Shown here: one piece after another, positions 8,064 through 19,336 of the stretch
Layout: each line of letters opens with the position of its first letter
Numbering within the stretch: position 1 is the stretch's first letter
Program-made: the position numbers and the translations under genes
Notes under the pieces: generated by a model
Databases searched by the model: none
The model's input: only the letters and a program-made list of their open reading frames with translations
What the model was told of the DNA's origin: nothing
Origin: Fundidesulfovibrio magnetotacticus
GTDB lineage: Bacteria; Desulfobacterota; Desulfovibrionia; Desulfovibrionales; Desulfovibrionaceae
Assembly (NCBI RefSeq): GCF_013019105.1
Contig: NZ_BLTE01000018.1
Location: 16,557-80,556 of the forward strand
Length of the DNA: 64,000 bases
Reading direction: 5' to 3'

Positions 8064-9748
8064 ATGCATTTTCATCCGCAAATCAAGCTTTTCCCCCCCT
8101 CAGCGGGGAAGGGGCTCCCGGTGTGGCTCGCCGCCCTGGCGCTGCTGGCCTTTCTCGCGGCGTGCGAGGGGTCCGGCACGGACAAAGGGCAGCCCAATAC
8201 CCGAGGCGACGCGCAAAGCGCAAGCCCCGAACACGGGGGCCGCATCGTCATGGCCACCCTGGGCGAACCCACCAACCTCATCCCGCCGCTCTCCACGGAT
8301 TCGGCCTCCCACGAGGTGGCCTCGCTGATGTACGTGTCGCCGCTGCGCTACGACAAGAACATCCAGATAGAGCCCTACGCGGCGAAATCCTTCGAGATCC
8401 TCGACGGAGGCCGCCACTTCCGGTTCGAATTGCGAGACGACATCCGCTGGTTCGACGGCACGCCCCTCACCGCCGAGGACGTGGAGTTCACCTACCGCTT
8501 CATGATCGACCCCAAGACGCCCACGGCCTACGCGGGCGACTTCCTGGCCATCAAGGAGTTTCGCCGCACGGGCAAGTACACTTTCGAGGTATGGTATGAA
8601 AAGCCCTTTGCGCGCGCCGTGGCCACCTGGGCGCAAGATATCCTGCCCAGGCACGCCCTGGAAGGGGAGGACCCGGCCAACACCCGCCTCGCCCGCGACC
8701 CCATGGGGGCCGGACCCTACAAGCTCAAGCAGTGGGTGGAGAACCAGCGCGTGGTGCTCGAGGCCAACCCGGACTATTTCGAGGGAAAACCCTTCATCGA
8801 CGAGGTGGTCTACCGCTCCGTGACCGACCAGACCACCCAGTTCCTGGAACTCAAGGCCGGAAACCTGGACTACGTTGGCCTCACCCCGCCCCAGTACCTC
8901 TTCCAGACCTCCGGCCCGGACTGGGACGACAAGTACCGTAAATACAAGTATCTGGCCTCGTCCTACGCCTACGTGGCCTGGAACCTGGAACACCCCCTGT
9001 TCCGCGAGAAGGCCGTGCGCCAGGCCATGGCCCACGCCATCTCCAAGCAGGAGATCATCAAGGGCGCGCTCATGGGCCTGGGCGAGCCCACCATCGGCCA
9101 CTTCAAGCCCGATTCCTGGGCCTACAACCGCGACATCAAGGACTACGCATACGATCCCGGCCGCGCCCTCATGCTTCTGGCCTCCCAGGGCTGGACCCGG
9201 CGCACCCCCACCGGCCCCCTGGAGAAGGACGGCAGGCCCTTCGCCTTCACCATCATCACCAACCAGGGCAACGAGCAGCGCATCAAGGCCTGCGCCATCA
9301 TCCAGAACCAGCTGGCGCGCATCGGCATCCAGGTGAAGGTGCGCACCATCGAGTGGGCCACCTTCATCAAGGAATTCGTGAACCAGCGCCGCTTCGAGGC
9401 CGTGCTCCTGGCCTGGTCCATCCCGCAGGACCCGGACGCCTTCGATGTCTGGCACTCCTCGAAAATCAAGGCCCCGGGGCTCAACTTCGTGGGTTACGCC
9501 AACCCCGAGGCCGACAGCCTCCTGGAAGAGGGCAGGGCCATGCTCGAACCCGCCCTGCGCAAGCCCGTCTACGACCGCTTCCAGGTAGTGGTCCACGAGG
9601 ACCAACCCTATTGTTTCCTCTTCACGCCCTACGCCCTGCCCATCCTCACCGCGCGCATCCACGGCGTGGACCCTGCGCCCGCGGGCATTTCATGGAACTT
9701 CACCCGCTGGTGGATCCCCAGATCCCAGCAAAAGGCCCGGCTCTCCCA

Positions 9749-9752
<4 letters not shown>
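8064..9752 (+). CDS. ABC transporter peptide/nickel-type substrate-binding lipoprotein
   Basis: Family 5 (OppA/DppA/NikA-like) extracellular solute-binding protein of 562 aa. The N-terminus has a signal peptide with lipobox LAAC, so the mature protein should be anchored to a membrane in the periplasm. Family features include VMATLGEPTNLIPPL-like start of the mature fold, the FRLRDDIRWFDGTPLTAEDV-type segment (here FELRDDIRWFDG), and MGAGPYKLKQW. No permease or ATPase genes follow, so its transporter must be elsewhere or it serves a shared one. ATG 8064 is used because it places the signal peptide correctly. Its stop overlaps the start of rel by 4 nt (ATGA), so the two genes are probably co-transcribed. 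Confidence 0.88.
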
Positions 9753-11914
<2,162 letters not shown>

Positions 11915-12043
11915 CGGCCGTGCGGGCTTTTCTTCATCCGGCGCGCAATTGTTGGTGATTCCCCGGCTCAAGTGCGCTAGGGTGCAACCGAAAAGCGCCC
12001 CGAGCCAGCAACGGCGGGCGGCGAAGCAACACGAGGCGATCCG

Positions 12044-12292
12044 ATGGACAGGCTGGAGATCCTCGCCCGGGCCTGGACGGCCGGGACCAACGTGGAAGGG
12101 CTGGACAAGACCGAGGCCGTCCGCGCCATCCAGCGGGCGGAGGGCTTCGAGGCCTGCTACGGCTGCGGCTGCTGGGACACCTGCGGGCAGTATCACTGCG
12201 CCTTCCGCGAGGACTGCGTGCTCATCCAGGTGATCGAAGACCCCTGCCGGGTGGTGGCCTGCGACATACCCGAAGACCCGAAGCCCCGATGA
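12044..12292 (+). CDS. Small Cys-rich protein of unknown function
   Basis: An 82-residue soluble protein. The N-terminal half is helical (RAIQRAEGFEAC). The centre packs seven cysteines into about 30 residues: CYGCGCWDTC, then QYHC and FREDC, with one more in the C-terminal tail (EDPCRVVAC). The string RAEGxxxCYG...C..WRED-like resembles a cysteine-containing tail seen in small deltaproteobacterial proteins, some annotated with SAP domains, but I cannot name the family. The cysteine spacing suggests metal or Fe-S binding, which is inference. It lies between rel and a methyltransferase on the same strand. Confidence 0.6.
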   Translation: MDRLEILARAWTAGTNVEGLDKTEAVRAIQRAEGFEACYGCGCWDTCGQYHCAFREDCVLIQVIEDPCRVVACDIPEDPKPR

Positions 12293-12329
12293 ATCCAGTC
12301 CGGCCGGGGATGCCCGCGGGGGGCCTGTC

Positions 12330-13055
12330 ATGATCAGCGACGAGGAGCGCGAAGCCCTCGCCAGGCTGTACCTGGCGAGTCGCCGCAACGCCAGGAGCGC
12401 CTATCTTGCCGCTCAGATGGCCTATCTGGCTGCCTCCCCCCTGGCGGATTCCTGCGAACCCCGCACCATGTGGGAACCGGCCAAGGTGCGCTTCGTGCTG
12501 GACATGGTGCTGCGCACCGAGTCCGTGCCCGGGAACATCCTGGAGTTGGGGGTGTTCCAGGGCGGGGGCACCTTCCTCATGGCGAGGATGCTCAAGGCCA
12601 TTTCCTCGGGGCGCGTCATCGTCGGGGTGGATTCCTTCGAGGGCATGCCGGAACCCGTGGACCAGGACGCGGACGACTCCGGAGTCGCCCGTTTCCACGA
12701 GGGCATGTTCAGGGAGGGCTCCTCCTATCAGTATACCAGCCTGCTGGCCCGGGTGCTCCACCTGGAGGACCGCGTACGGTTCATCAAGGGCTATTTCGCG
12801 GACGTGCTCCCGAGCCTGGCCCGGGAGGGTCGCCGCTATTCGCTGGCGATCGTGGACCCGGACCAATACGCGGGAACCATGCAGGCCCTGGAAACATTTT
12901 ACGATCTCATGTCCCCGGGAGGGGTGGTGATCGTGGACGACTACGGATGCGCCTCGTCCATGGGCGTGCAGCGCGCCGTGGACGAGTTCCTGGCGGGGCG
13001 GCCGGAACGGCTGGAGGTCGGGGCGCTCTCCATGGTCTGGTTCAGGAAGCTCTGA
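12330..13055 (+). CDS. TylF/MycF-family class I O-methyltransferase
   Basis: A 241-aa SAM-dependent methyltransferase resembling the macrocin O-methyltransferase (TylF) family. The SAM-binding Rossmann motif is ILELGVFQGGGTF, followed by GVDSFEGMPEP (acidic loop), a gap, then SLAIVDPDQYAGT and GGVVIVDDYGC, whose acidic residues bind Mg and catechol-like hydroxyls in this family. In non-actinobacteria these enzymes are usually linked to surface sugar modification; nothing nearby identifies the substrate. ATG 12330 is the natural start. Confidence 0.8.
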   Translation: MISDEEREALARLYLASRRNARSAYLAAQMAYLAASPLADSCEPRTMWEPAKVRFVLDMVLRTESVPGNILELGVFQGGGTFLMARMLKAISSGRVIVGVDSFEGMPEPVDQDADDSGVARFHEGMFREGSSYQYTSLLARVLHLEDRVRFIKGYFADVLPSLAREGRRYSLAIVDPDQYAGTMQALETFYDLMSPGGVVIVDDYGCASSMGVQRAVDEFLAGRPERLEVGALSMVWFRKL

Positions 13056-13086
13056 GCCCCGCTGGATGTTGACGCCGAAGAGAAAA

Positions 13087-13114
13087 GGGCACTTGGACTT
13101 TCGTCCAAGTGCCC
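13087..13114 (-). terminator. Terminator hairpin after tRNA-Pro
   Basis: Perfect 12-bp stem, GGGCACTTGGAC (13087-13098) and its complement (13103-13114), with loop TTTC. Read on the minus strand it is followed by TTTTCTCTTC, so it terminates the tRNA-Pro transcript. It may also serve the converging methyltransferase gene. Confidence 0.8.
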
Positions 13115-13122
13115 ATGATTCT

Positions 13123-13200
13123 TGGTCGGGATGAGAGGATTCGAACCTCCGGCCTCTGCGTCCCGAACGCAGCGCTCTAGCCAAGCTGAGCTACATCCCG
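13123..13200 (-). tRNA. tRNA-Pro (CGG)
   Basis: Full cloverleaf on the minus strand: acceptor CGGGATG paired with CATCCCG, D arm, anticodon stem CTGCG/CGCAG around loop TTCGGGA (anticodon CGG), T arm with TTCGAAT, discriminator A and a genome-encoded CCA at 13123-13125. Confidence 0.97.
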
Positions 13201-13377
13201 TAGCGGCGAGGAGGGCTATCTAAACGAGAGCGGCAGGTTTGGCAAGCACGATTTCATGTTGTCAACGTGGCTCACTATCTAGTACAAATGACGTGACATG
13301 CCGTGTAGTCACCCTGTTCTGGGATCGCTCATTCCGGCCGCAAGTCGGCCGTCACGCAGCAAGCAAAGGATGTGATC

Positions 13378-14469
13378 GTGATCAGCGTTGTCGTGGTCGA
13401 CGATTCGGCCTTCATGCGGAAGGCCCTGGCCTCCATGCTCGAAAAGGACCCGGAGATCCGGGTCGTCGCCACGGCCCGAGATGGCCAGGAGGGCCTGGAG
13501 GTCATCCGCAAGCACAATCCCGACGTCATCACCCTCGACATCGAAATGCCGCGCATGGACGGGCTTACGGCCCTGCGCCACATCATGATGGAAATGCCCA
13601 AGCCCGTGCTCATGGTCAGCTCCCTCACGGTGGAGGGCGCCGAGGCCACGCTCAAGGCCATGGAACTGGGCGCGGTGGACTTCATCCCCAAGCAGCTTTC
13701 CAAGGTGTCCCTGGATATCGTGAAGATCGAGGAGGACCTGCAGGCCAAGGTCAAGCAGGTGGCGCGGCGCAAGCTGCGTCCGCCCCTGTCCCTGCGCAGG
13801 CCCTGCCCCCCGGCCGGAAGCGTCCCCTGCGCCCCTGCCCACTCCGCGTCGGCCGCGGAACCCCGCAGGGACGTGACGAGGCCCTCGGGTTCGGTGCTGC
13901 GCGACGTTGTGGCCATCGGCGTCTCCACGGGCGGCCCGCCTGCCGTGCAAAACGTGCTCTCGGCCCTCCCCAAGGACTTCCCGGCGGCCATCATCATCGC
14001 CCAGCACATGCCGGCGGCCTTCACCGGCCCCTTCGCAAAGCGCCTGGACGGCATCTGCCAGGTGAGCGTCAAGGAGGCCGAAACCGGAGACAGGCTTGCC
14101 CCGGGCCAGGTGTTCATCGCCCCGGGAGGGAAGCACCTGAAGCTCCACCAGAAGGTGAGCCGCGTGGAGATCGAGATCACGGGCGAACCCGCCGAGGCGC
14201 TCTACAAGCCTTCGGCCAACGTGCTGGTGGCCTCGGCCGCCGAGGCCGTGGGCAAGCGCGCCCTGGGCGTGATCCTCACGGGCATGGGGTCCGACGGCCT
14301 GGAGGGCGTGAAAGTCCTCAAGCAGAAGGGCGGACGCGCCCTGGCCCAGTCCGATTCCACCTGCGTGGTCTACGGCATGCCCAAGGCCATCGTGGACGCC
14401 GGGCTTGCCGACGAGATCGTGGACATCGACGAGATGGCGCACGCCATCATGAGCAACCTGTACAAATAG
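13378..14469 (+). CDS. cheB: Chemotaxis protein-glutamate methylesterase/deamidase
   Basis: A 363-aa CheB. It removes methyl groups from chemoreceptors and deamidates receptor glutamines. Receiver domain at residues 1-120 (VVVVDDSAF, the phosphorylatable Asp in VITLDIEMPRMDG, KP-like Lys in PKQLSK). The catalytic domain starts near residue 175 with the Ser nucleophile in GVSTGGPP, the His in AQHMP, and the Asp in TGMGSDG, so the triad is intact. GTG 13378 is preferred over GTG 13372 because AAAGGA at 13365-13370 is 7 nt from the former and only 1 nt from the latter. It is the first gene of the chemotaxis operon that runs to cheA. Confidence 0.95.
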   Translation: MISVVVVDDSAFMRKALASMLEKDPEIRVVATARDGQEGLEVIRKHNPDVITLDIEMPRMDGLTALRHIMMEMPKPVLMVSSLTVEGAEATLKAMELGAVDFIPKQLSKVSLDIVKIEEDLQAKVKQVARRKLRPPLSLRRPCPPAGSVPCAPAHSASAAEPRRDVTRPSGSVLRDVVAIGVSTGGPPAVQNVLSALPKDFPAAIIIAQHMPAAFTGPFAKRLDGICQVSVKEAETGDRLAPGQVFIAPGGKHLKLHQKVSRVEIEITGEPAEALYKPSANVLVASAAEAVGKRALGVILTGMGSDGLEGVKVLKQKGGRALAQSDSTCVVYGMPKAIVDAGLADEIVDIDEMAHAIMSNLYK

Positions 14470-14506
14470 ACCAACGCGCCGCCACCGTCGCGGCGCCGGG
14501 GACACT

Positions 14507-16435
14507 ATGGGCGAGCATGACGAACTGTTGGGCCAGCTTCGATCCGGCGATGTCGAACTGGAGCGCGAAGCCGCGTTCGCGGCGGGCGACGGCAAGATTC
14601 TCGAGGCCGTGCCGCTGCTCGTCACGCTGGTGCAAAGCCAGAATCTCGGGGTGCAGGAGGCCGCGGACCGCGCCCTGCGCCTGATCGGCGGCCCTGCCGT
14701 GGTGCAGGCCATCGCCCCGCTCCTGCGCTCCGACGACCCGCCCGCCCGCAACATCGCCATGGACGTCATGCGCGAGGTGGGCGACCAGGACTTCCCCACC
14801 CTCGTGGCGCTTCTGCACGACGACGATCCCGACATGCGCATCTTCGCCACGGACATCATGGGCTCCACCAACACCGTGCAGGCCGTGGCCCCCCTGTGCG
14901 AGGCCCTGCTCAAGGACCCAGAGGTCAACGTGCGCTACCAGGCCGCCGTGAGCCTCGGCGTGCTGGGCAAGCCCGAGGCCGCCAAGTGCCTGAACAAGGC
15001 CCTGGCCGACGACGAATGGGTGCAGTTCGCCGTCATCGAATCCCTGGCCAAGATCCGCGACGAATCCTCCGTGAGCGCCCTGGTGGGCGCGCTGGGCAAG
15101 TCCACGGACCTTGTGGCTTCCATGATCGTGGACGCCCTGGGCGAGATCGGCAACATCAAGGCCGTGACCATGCTCATCAAGCGCCTGGACGACTCGCCAG
15201 CGGCGCTTCGCAACAAGATCTGCAAGGCCGTGGTGAACATCCTGGGCGGCAAATCGCTCACGCTGCTCTCCGAGCACGAACGGGAGAAGTTCCGGGAATA
15301 CCTGGTGGCGGCCCTCCAGGACGAGGACGAGGAAATCCAGGACGCCGCCGTGCACGGGCTTGCTTTCGTGGGCGGCGAGAAGCCCGCCCGGGCCGTTCTG
15401 GCGCTGGCGGGCGGCCTGGACCAGGACAGGGCCCAGGAGCGCATTGAGCTTTGCGTTGCATCCCTGGCCACCATGGGGCTCAGCCGGGCGCTGGAAGAGT
15501 CTCTGGCGTTCGGGCCGGCCCCCGAAGCCCTCGTGGCCGTCGAGGCCCTCTCGCGCATCGGCGGCGAGCAGGTCTCCAGACTCTTCATGGACACTTTCTG
15601 GAAGCGCGACCGCGACGTGCAGCGCGCCATCGCCGGGGCCCTGCTCCAAGTCGCCGGGGCAGAGGCCGTGGACTTCTTCCTGGACGCTCTGGAGCGGCAC
15701 GCCGACGGAACGGTGCTCAAGGGAGCCATCGCCTTCCTGGGCCAGAAGATGCGCGTGGACAAGGCCGCGGAGCGCATCTTCTCCCTGCTGGGCCACCCCT
15801 ACGACGACGTGAAGGAAGCCGCCCTGGAGGCCTGCGTGGCCCTGGGCGGCGAGGAAATGAACGACCGTTTCCTGGCGATGGCCGGTTCCCCCGAACCCCT
15901 GGAGCGGCTCATGGCGGTCTACGCCCTCGGCCGCATCGATCTTGAGAAGAATATCGAGGCCCTGCGCGCCGCCCTGGAAGACGAGGTGCCCGACATCCGC
16001 AAGGTGGCCCTGGAAGCGGTGGCCCAGCTCTGCGGGCCGGAATCCGACGGCCTGAACCTTCTGGTGTCGCGGCTCATGGACGAATCGCGCGAGGTGCGCC
16101 TGGCCGTGGTGGAGCAGATCGGCAACTGCTCGCTCAAGGAAGGCAACGAGTACCTCGTGCAGGCCCTGGACGACCCGGACGACTGGGTGCGCATCCGGGC
16201 CATGGAGGCCCTGGGCATCCGCTGCGCCGAAGAGGCGGTGCCCCGGCTGGTGGAGCTGCTGGAAAGCCCCAACAAACTCCTGGCGCTCAAGGTCATCGAA
16301 ACCCTGGGCGAGATCGGAGGAAAGGCGGCCTTCCGGGCCCTCCTGGATGTGGTAGGCTCGCAGGACCAGGAACTGTCGGAAGCCGCCGAGAACGCCATCT
16401 CGAAAATCCAGGACGAGCAGGGAGAGGATCGCTAA
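14507..16435 (+). CDS. HEAT-repeat protein in the chemotaxis operon
   Basis: A 642-aa protein made almost wholly of HEAT/PBS-lyase-type helical repeats of about 30-36 residues, such as AAVSLGVLGKPEAAKCL, VIESLAKIRDESSVSAL and MIVDALGEIGNIKAV, continuing to the end. No catalytic motif, signal peptide or membrane segment is visible, so it is probably a cytoplasmic scaffold. Its stop codon abuts the cheR start (TAA then ATG with no gap), and cheB is 37 nt upstream, so it should be made together with the chemotaxis proteins. A role in assembling or tuning the array is inference from position. Confidence 0.85.
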   Translation: MGEHDELLGQLRSGDVELEREAAFAAGDGKILEAVPLLVTLVQSQNLGVQEAADRALRLIGGPAVVQAIAPLLRSDDPPARNIAMDVMREVGDQDFPTLVALLHDDDPDMRIFATDIMGSTNTVQAVAPLCEALLKDPEVNVRYQAAVSLGVLGKPEAAKCLNKALADDEWVQFAVIESLAKIRDESSVSALVGALGKSTDLVASMIVDALGEIGNIKAVTMLIKRLDDSPAALRNKICKAVVNILGGKSLTLLSEHEREKFREYLVAALQDEDEEIQDAAVHGLAFVGGEKPARAVLALAGGLDQDRAQERIELCVASLATMGLSRALEESLAFGPAPEALVAVEALSRIGGEQVSRLFMDTFWKRDRDVQRAIAGALLQVAGAEAVDFFLDALERHADGTVLKGAIAFLGQKMRVDKAAERIFSLLGHPYDDVKEAALEACVALGGEEMNDRFLAMAGSPEPLERLMAVYALGRIDLEKNIEALRAALEDEVPDIRKVALEAVAQLCGPESDGLNLLVSRLMDESREVRLAVVEQIGNCSLKEGNEYLVQALDDPDDWVRIRAMEALGIRCAEEAVPRLVELLESPNKLLALKVIETLGEIGGKAAFRALLDVVGSQDQELSEAAENAISKIQDEQGEDR

Positions 16436-17314
16436 ATGTCCTCACTTTTCTCCAAAACCATCTCCCTGCGCAAGGAGCTCAAGATCGCGGACTCGGAGTT
16501 CGTGCAGCTCAGGGATTACATCTACCAGCAGTCCGGCATCTACATTGCCGACAACAGGAAATACCTCCTGGAGAACAGGCTGGCCAACCGCCTGAAGGAG
16601 CTCAACCTCAAGAGCTTCGCGGAATATTACCATTTCCTGCAGTACGATCCGGGCAAGCGCCTGGAGCTCAACCGTCTGTTCGAAGTGGTGACCACCAACG
16701 AAACGAGCTTCTACCGCAACCCCCCGCAGCTTGCGGTGTTCCAGAACAACGTTCTCTCCGAGGTGCTGGACCGCCAGCGCAAGTCGGGGCAGCGCAAGTT
16801 GCGCATCTGGTCGGCCGGGTGCTCCACCGGTGAGGAACCCTACACCTTGGCGATCATCCTGCACGAGGTGCTCAAGTCGGAGATCGCCAGTTGGGACATT
16901 CGCATCACGGCCAACGACCTTTCCGAAGGCGTGCTGGCCTCGGCCAGGCGCGGCGTCTACAACGACTACACCCTGCGCACCACGCCCAAAGAGATCGTGG
17001 CACGGTACTTCATCGCCGAGGACGGCAAATTCACCATCAAGCCCGAAGTGAAACGCCTGGTGACGTTCGGACAGATCAACCTGAGCGACAAGACCATGCT
17101 CAAACGGGTTGACCGTTCCCAGATCGTCTTTTGTCGCAATGTTATCATTTACTTCGATGACGAGATGAAAAAGAACGTCATCAGTTCATTCTACGACAAT
17201 CTGCTGCCGGGCGGTTATCTGCTTATCGGGCATTCAGAGTCGTTGCACAATATCTCGCGGGCGTTCAAGCCCAAGCATTATCCGGGAGCGATCGTCTATC
17301 TCAAGGAAGGATAA
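16436..17314 (+). CDS. cheR: Chemotaxis protein methyltransferase
   Basis: A 292-aa CheR that transfers methyl groups from S-adenosylmethionine to receptor glutamates. The N-terminal helical domain (to about 95) ends with the NETSFYRNP motif. The SAM-binding domain contains IWSAGCSTGEEPYT, ITANDLSEGVLASA, and the FCRNVIIYFD motif typical of CheR. The C-terminal GYLLIGHSESL is also characteristic. It starts directly at the stop of the HEAT gene, indicating translational coupling. Confidence 0.96.
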   Translation: MSSLFSKTISLRKELKIADSEFVQLRDYIYQQSGIYIADNRKYLLENRLANRLKELNLKSFAEYYHFLQYDPGKRLELNRLFEVVTTNETSFYRNPPQLAVFQNNVLSEVLDRQRKSGQRKLRIWSAGCSTGEEPYTLAIILHEVLKSEIASWDIRITANDLSEGVLASARRGVYNDYTLRTTPKEIVARYFIAEDGKFTIKPEVKRLVTFGQINLSDKTMLKRVDRSQIVFCRNVIIYFDDEMKKNVISSFYDNLLPGGYLLIGHSESLHNISRAFKPKHYPGAIVYLKEG

Positions 17315-17358
17315 AGTAATCCGGAGGTTGTCCGACAATAACTCGTGAGAGGCGGCGC

Positions 17359-18156
17359 ATGCCGTCCTCGTGCACCGGAGACGAAGTGGGTTGTTCCGTA
17401 CTGGCGGTGGCCAATCAGAAAGGCGGGGTGGGCAAGACCACCACCGCGCTCACGCTGGGGGCCGCGCTTACCCGTATGGGCAGGAGGACCCTCGTCATGG
17501 ACCTTGACCCCCACGGGTGCGCCTCGGTCCATTTGGGGCACTTCCCGGAGAACGTGCCCGTGTCCGCCTACGATCTGCTCCTGACCGAGGGCTTCGACGC
17601 GGGGCTGTGGGGCAGGGCGCTCATCCGGGGCGCTGAGGGCCGCATGGACATGGTGGCCAGCAACGTGCGCCTCTCCGAGCTGGACATCGACCTGAAGGGT
17701 CGCGAGAACAAAGGGCTTTTGCTGAAGAAACTTTTGGGCGAGGCCGCCAGTGACTACGATTTCGTCATCCTGGACTGCCCGCCGAACATGGGAGTGTTGC
17801 TGGTGAACGCGATGGTGGCCTCGAACCTTCTGATCATCCCGATCCAGACGGATTTTCTGGCCCTGCACGGGTTGAGGCTCATCTTCGACTCCATCCGGCT
17901 GCTCAACAAGGTGCTGCCCAGGCCCGTGGCCTGGCGCGCCCTGGCCACGATGTTCGACCGGCGCGCCGGCGCCTGCCGCAGGGTGCTGCACCTGCTGCGC
18001 GGCAAACTCGGCCCCAAGCTGTTCGAGACCGTCATCGACATGGACACCCAGTTCCGAGAGGCCAGCGCCTCGGGAGGCGTGATCTACGACATCGCCCCGG
18101 ATTCGCGAGGGGCGAGGGAATACATGGCCCTGGCCAAGGAAATCGTGACGTCGTGA
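17359..18156 (+). CDS. ParA/MinD-family ATPase of the chemotaxis operon
   Basis: A 265-aa Walker-type ATPase. The deviant Walker A motif is NQKGGVGKTTTA, followed by VMDLDPHGCAS (A'), and VILDCPPNMG (Walker B). No parB gene or parS-like repeats accompany it. In several bacteria a ParA inside a che operon (ParC of Vibrio, PpfA of Rhodobacter) positions chemoreceptor arrays and ensures their inheritance, and I infer a similar job here. It overlaps the downstream cheW by 4 nt (GTGA), so the two are coupled. A chromosome-partitioning role is less likely given the context. Confidence 0.88.
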   Translation: MPSSCTGDEVGCSVLAVANQKGGVGKTTTALTLGAALTRMGRRTLVMDLDPHGCASVHLGHFPENVPVSAYDLLLTEGFDAGLWGRALIRGAEGRMDMVASNVRLSELDIDLKGRENKGLLLKKLLGEAASDYDFVILDCPPNMGVLLVNAMVASNLLIIPIQTDFLALHGLRLIFDSIRLLNKVLPRPVAWRALATMFDRRAGACRRVLHLLRGKLGPKLFETVIDMDTQFREASASGGVIYDIAPDSRGAREYMALAKEIVTS

Positions 18157-18824
18157 AGACACTGGAAGACTACTTCGCCCAGAGCGTGGCCCTGCCCGAC
18201 CAGGAGGGACCCAAGGACCTTAACGGGGTCGAAAGGGAATTCCTGGAAAAATACGTGGGCATGGGCTGGGAGAACACCCCCCAGGGCAAGGCCCTGGCCG
18301 TGCCGGTGCAGGCCGAGCAGGTGATGGCTCCACCGCCGGACCGCCAGGATGTCCCGGAAGGGGACGACCTTGAATCGAGCCTGATGGCCGAGGAAGAACT
18401 GCGTCTGGTGAGCTTCCACGTGCAGTCCGAGGTGTTCGCCGTGCCCATCATGCTGGTGCAGGAGGTGCTGCGGGCCGTGCCCGCCACGAAGCTTCCGGCC
18501 GCGCCTCCCCACCTGGCGGGCGTCACCAACCTGCGCGGGAAGGTCACCCCCCTGGTGGACCTGGCCTGTCTGCTGGGGCTTCGCGCGGAAGGCGGACAAC
18601 CCGACAACTTTCTCATCGTGTGCCGCCTGCACGGCATGCAGATCGGCCTGCTCGTGCGGGCCATCGACACCATGTACCGCGCCCCCCGCGCGGACATCGA
18701 ATGGGGCATCGAGTCCCAGCTTGGGGTCAGCGCGGGGCTCATGGCCGGGCTCTACAAGTCCGGCGACCGGCTGATCCAGATCCTGTCCATCAGCCGTTTG
18801 TTCCAGAAAGTGCTCAAGAGCTAG
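18153..18824 (+). CDS. cheW: CheW-domain coupling protein
   Basis: A 223-aa protein with a CheW domain in its second part (about residues 80-222) that links CheA to receptors. Recognisable segments are LVSFHVQSEVFAVPI, VQEVLRAV, and HLAGVTNLRGKVTPLVDL, which is the CheW signature. The N-terminal ~75 residues are an extension rich in acidic and Pro residues that ordinary 150-160 aa CheW lacks; it could be a tether to the ParA encoded just upstream. GTG 18153 overlaps the parA-like stop. A plain CheW without the extension is not found elsewhere in this operon. Confidence 0.88.
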   Translation: MKTLEDYFAQSVALPDQEGPKDLNGVEREFLEKYVGMGWENTPQGKALAVPVQAEQVMAPPPDRQDVPEGDDLESSLMAEEELRLVSFHVQSEVFAVPIMLVQEVLRAVPATKLPAAPPHLAGVTNLRGKVTPLVDLACLLGLRAEGGQPDNFLIVCRLHGMQIGLLVRAIDTMYRAPRADIEWGIESQLGVSAGLMAGLYKSGDRLIQILSISRLFQKVLKS

Positions 18825-18833
18825 GAGCCGACA

Positions 18834-19202
18834 ATGTCCAAGACGATCCTCATCGTGGATGATTCGAAAACGGTGCGCAACCTTGTGGCCTTCATCATGA
18901 AGAAAGAAGGCTTCAAGGTGGTCACGGCCGAGGACGGCCTCGACGGGCTGGAGCGGCTCTATTCGGCCGATCGCATCGATCTGATCATCTCAGACATCAA
19001 CATGCCTCGCATGGACGGCTTCACGTTCATCAAGAGCGTTCGCGAGCAGGAGGCCTACCGCGACATACCCATCGTGGTTCTCTCCACCGAAGGCCAGGAG
19101 AAGGACATCCAGGCCGGCCTCTCCATCGGCGCGAACATGTATATGGTCAAGCCGGCCCAGCCGGAGAAAATGCTCAAGAACGTCAAGATGCTCCTCGGCT
19201 AA
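18834..19202 (+). CDS. cheY: Chemotaxis response regulator CheY
   Basis: A 122-aa single-domain receiver. Conserved residues: acidic pair in LIVDDSKTVR, the phosphorylation-site Asp in LIISDINMPRMDG, the Thr/Ser position in VVLSTEGQEKD and the Lys in YMVKPAQPEKM. No output domain, so it acts by binding partners such as the flagellar switch. It sits 9 nt after cheW and upstream of cheA. Confidence 0.95.
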   Translation: MSKTILIVDDSKTVRNLVAFIMKKEGFKVVTAEDGLDGLERLYSADRIDLIISDINMPRMDGFTFIKSVREQEAYRDIPIVVLSTEGQEKDIQAGLSIGANMYMVKPAQPEKMLKNVKMLLG

Positions 19203-19336
19203 GGGCACGGACAGGGACACGTCGCCATGCCTTACGACTTATCAGCCGCTGGTCTTCGTGCGCCGCGAAACAGCAGGCAGGGACAGTGTCCCGGCCGAGG
19301 CGCCAACCGGGAGGGGACGTCCTTGCGAGGTCATGC

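Noticed and set aside
13240..13371. A sigma54-type promoter before cheB
   Set aside because: A TGGCA-like string is present but the spacing and GC element do not fit; no convincing sigma70 pair was found either.
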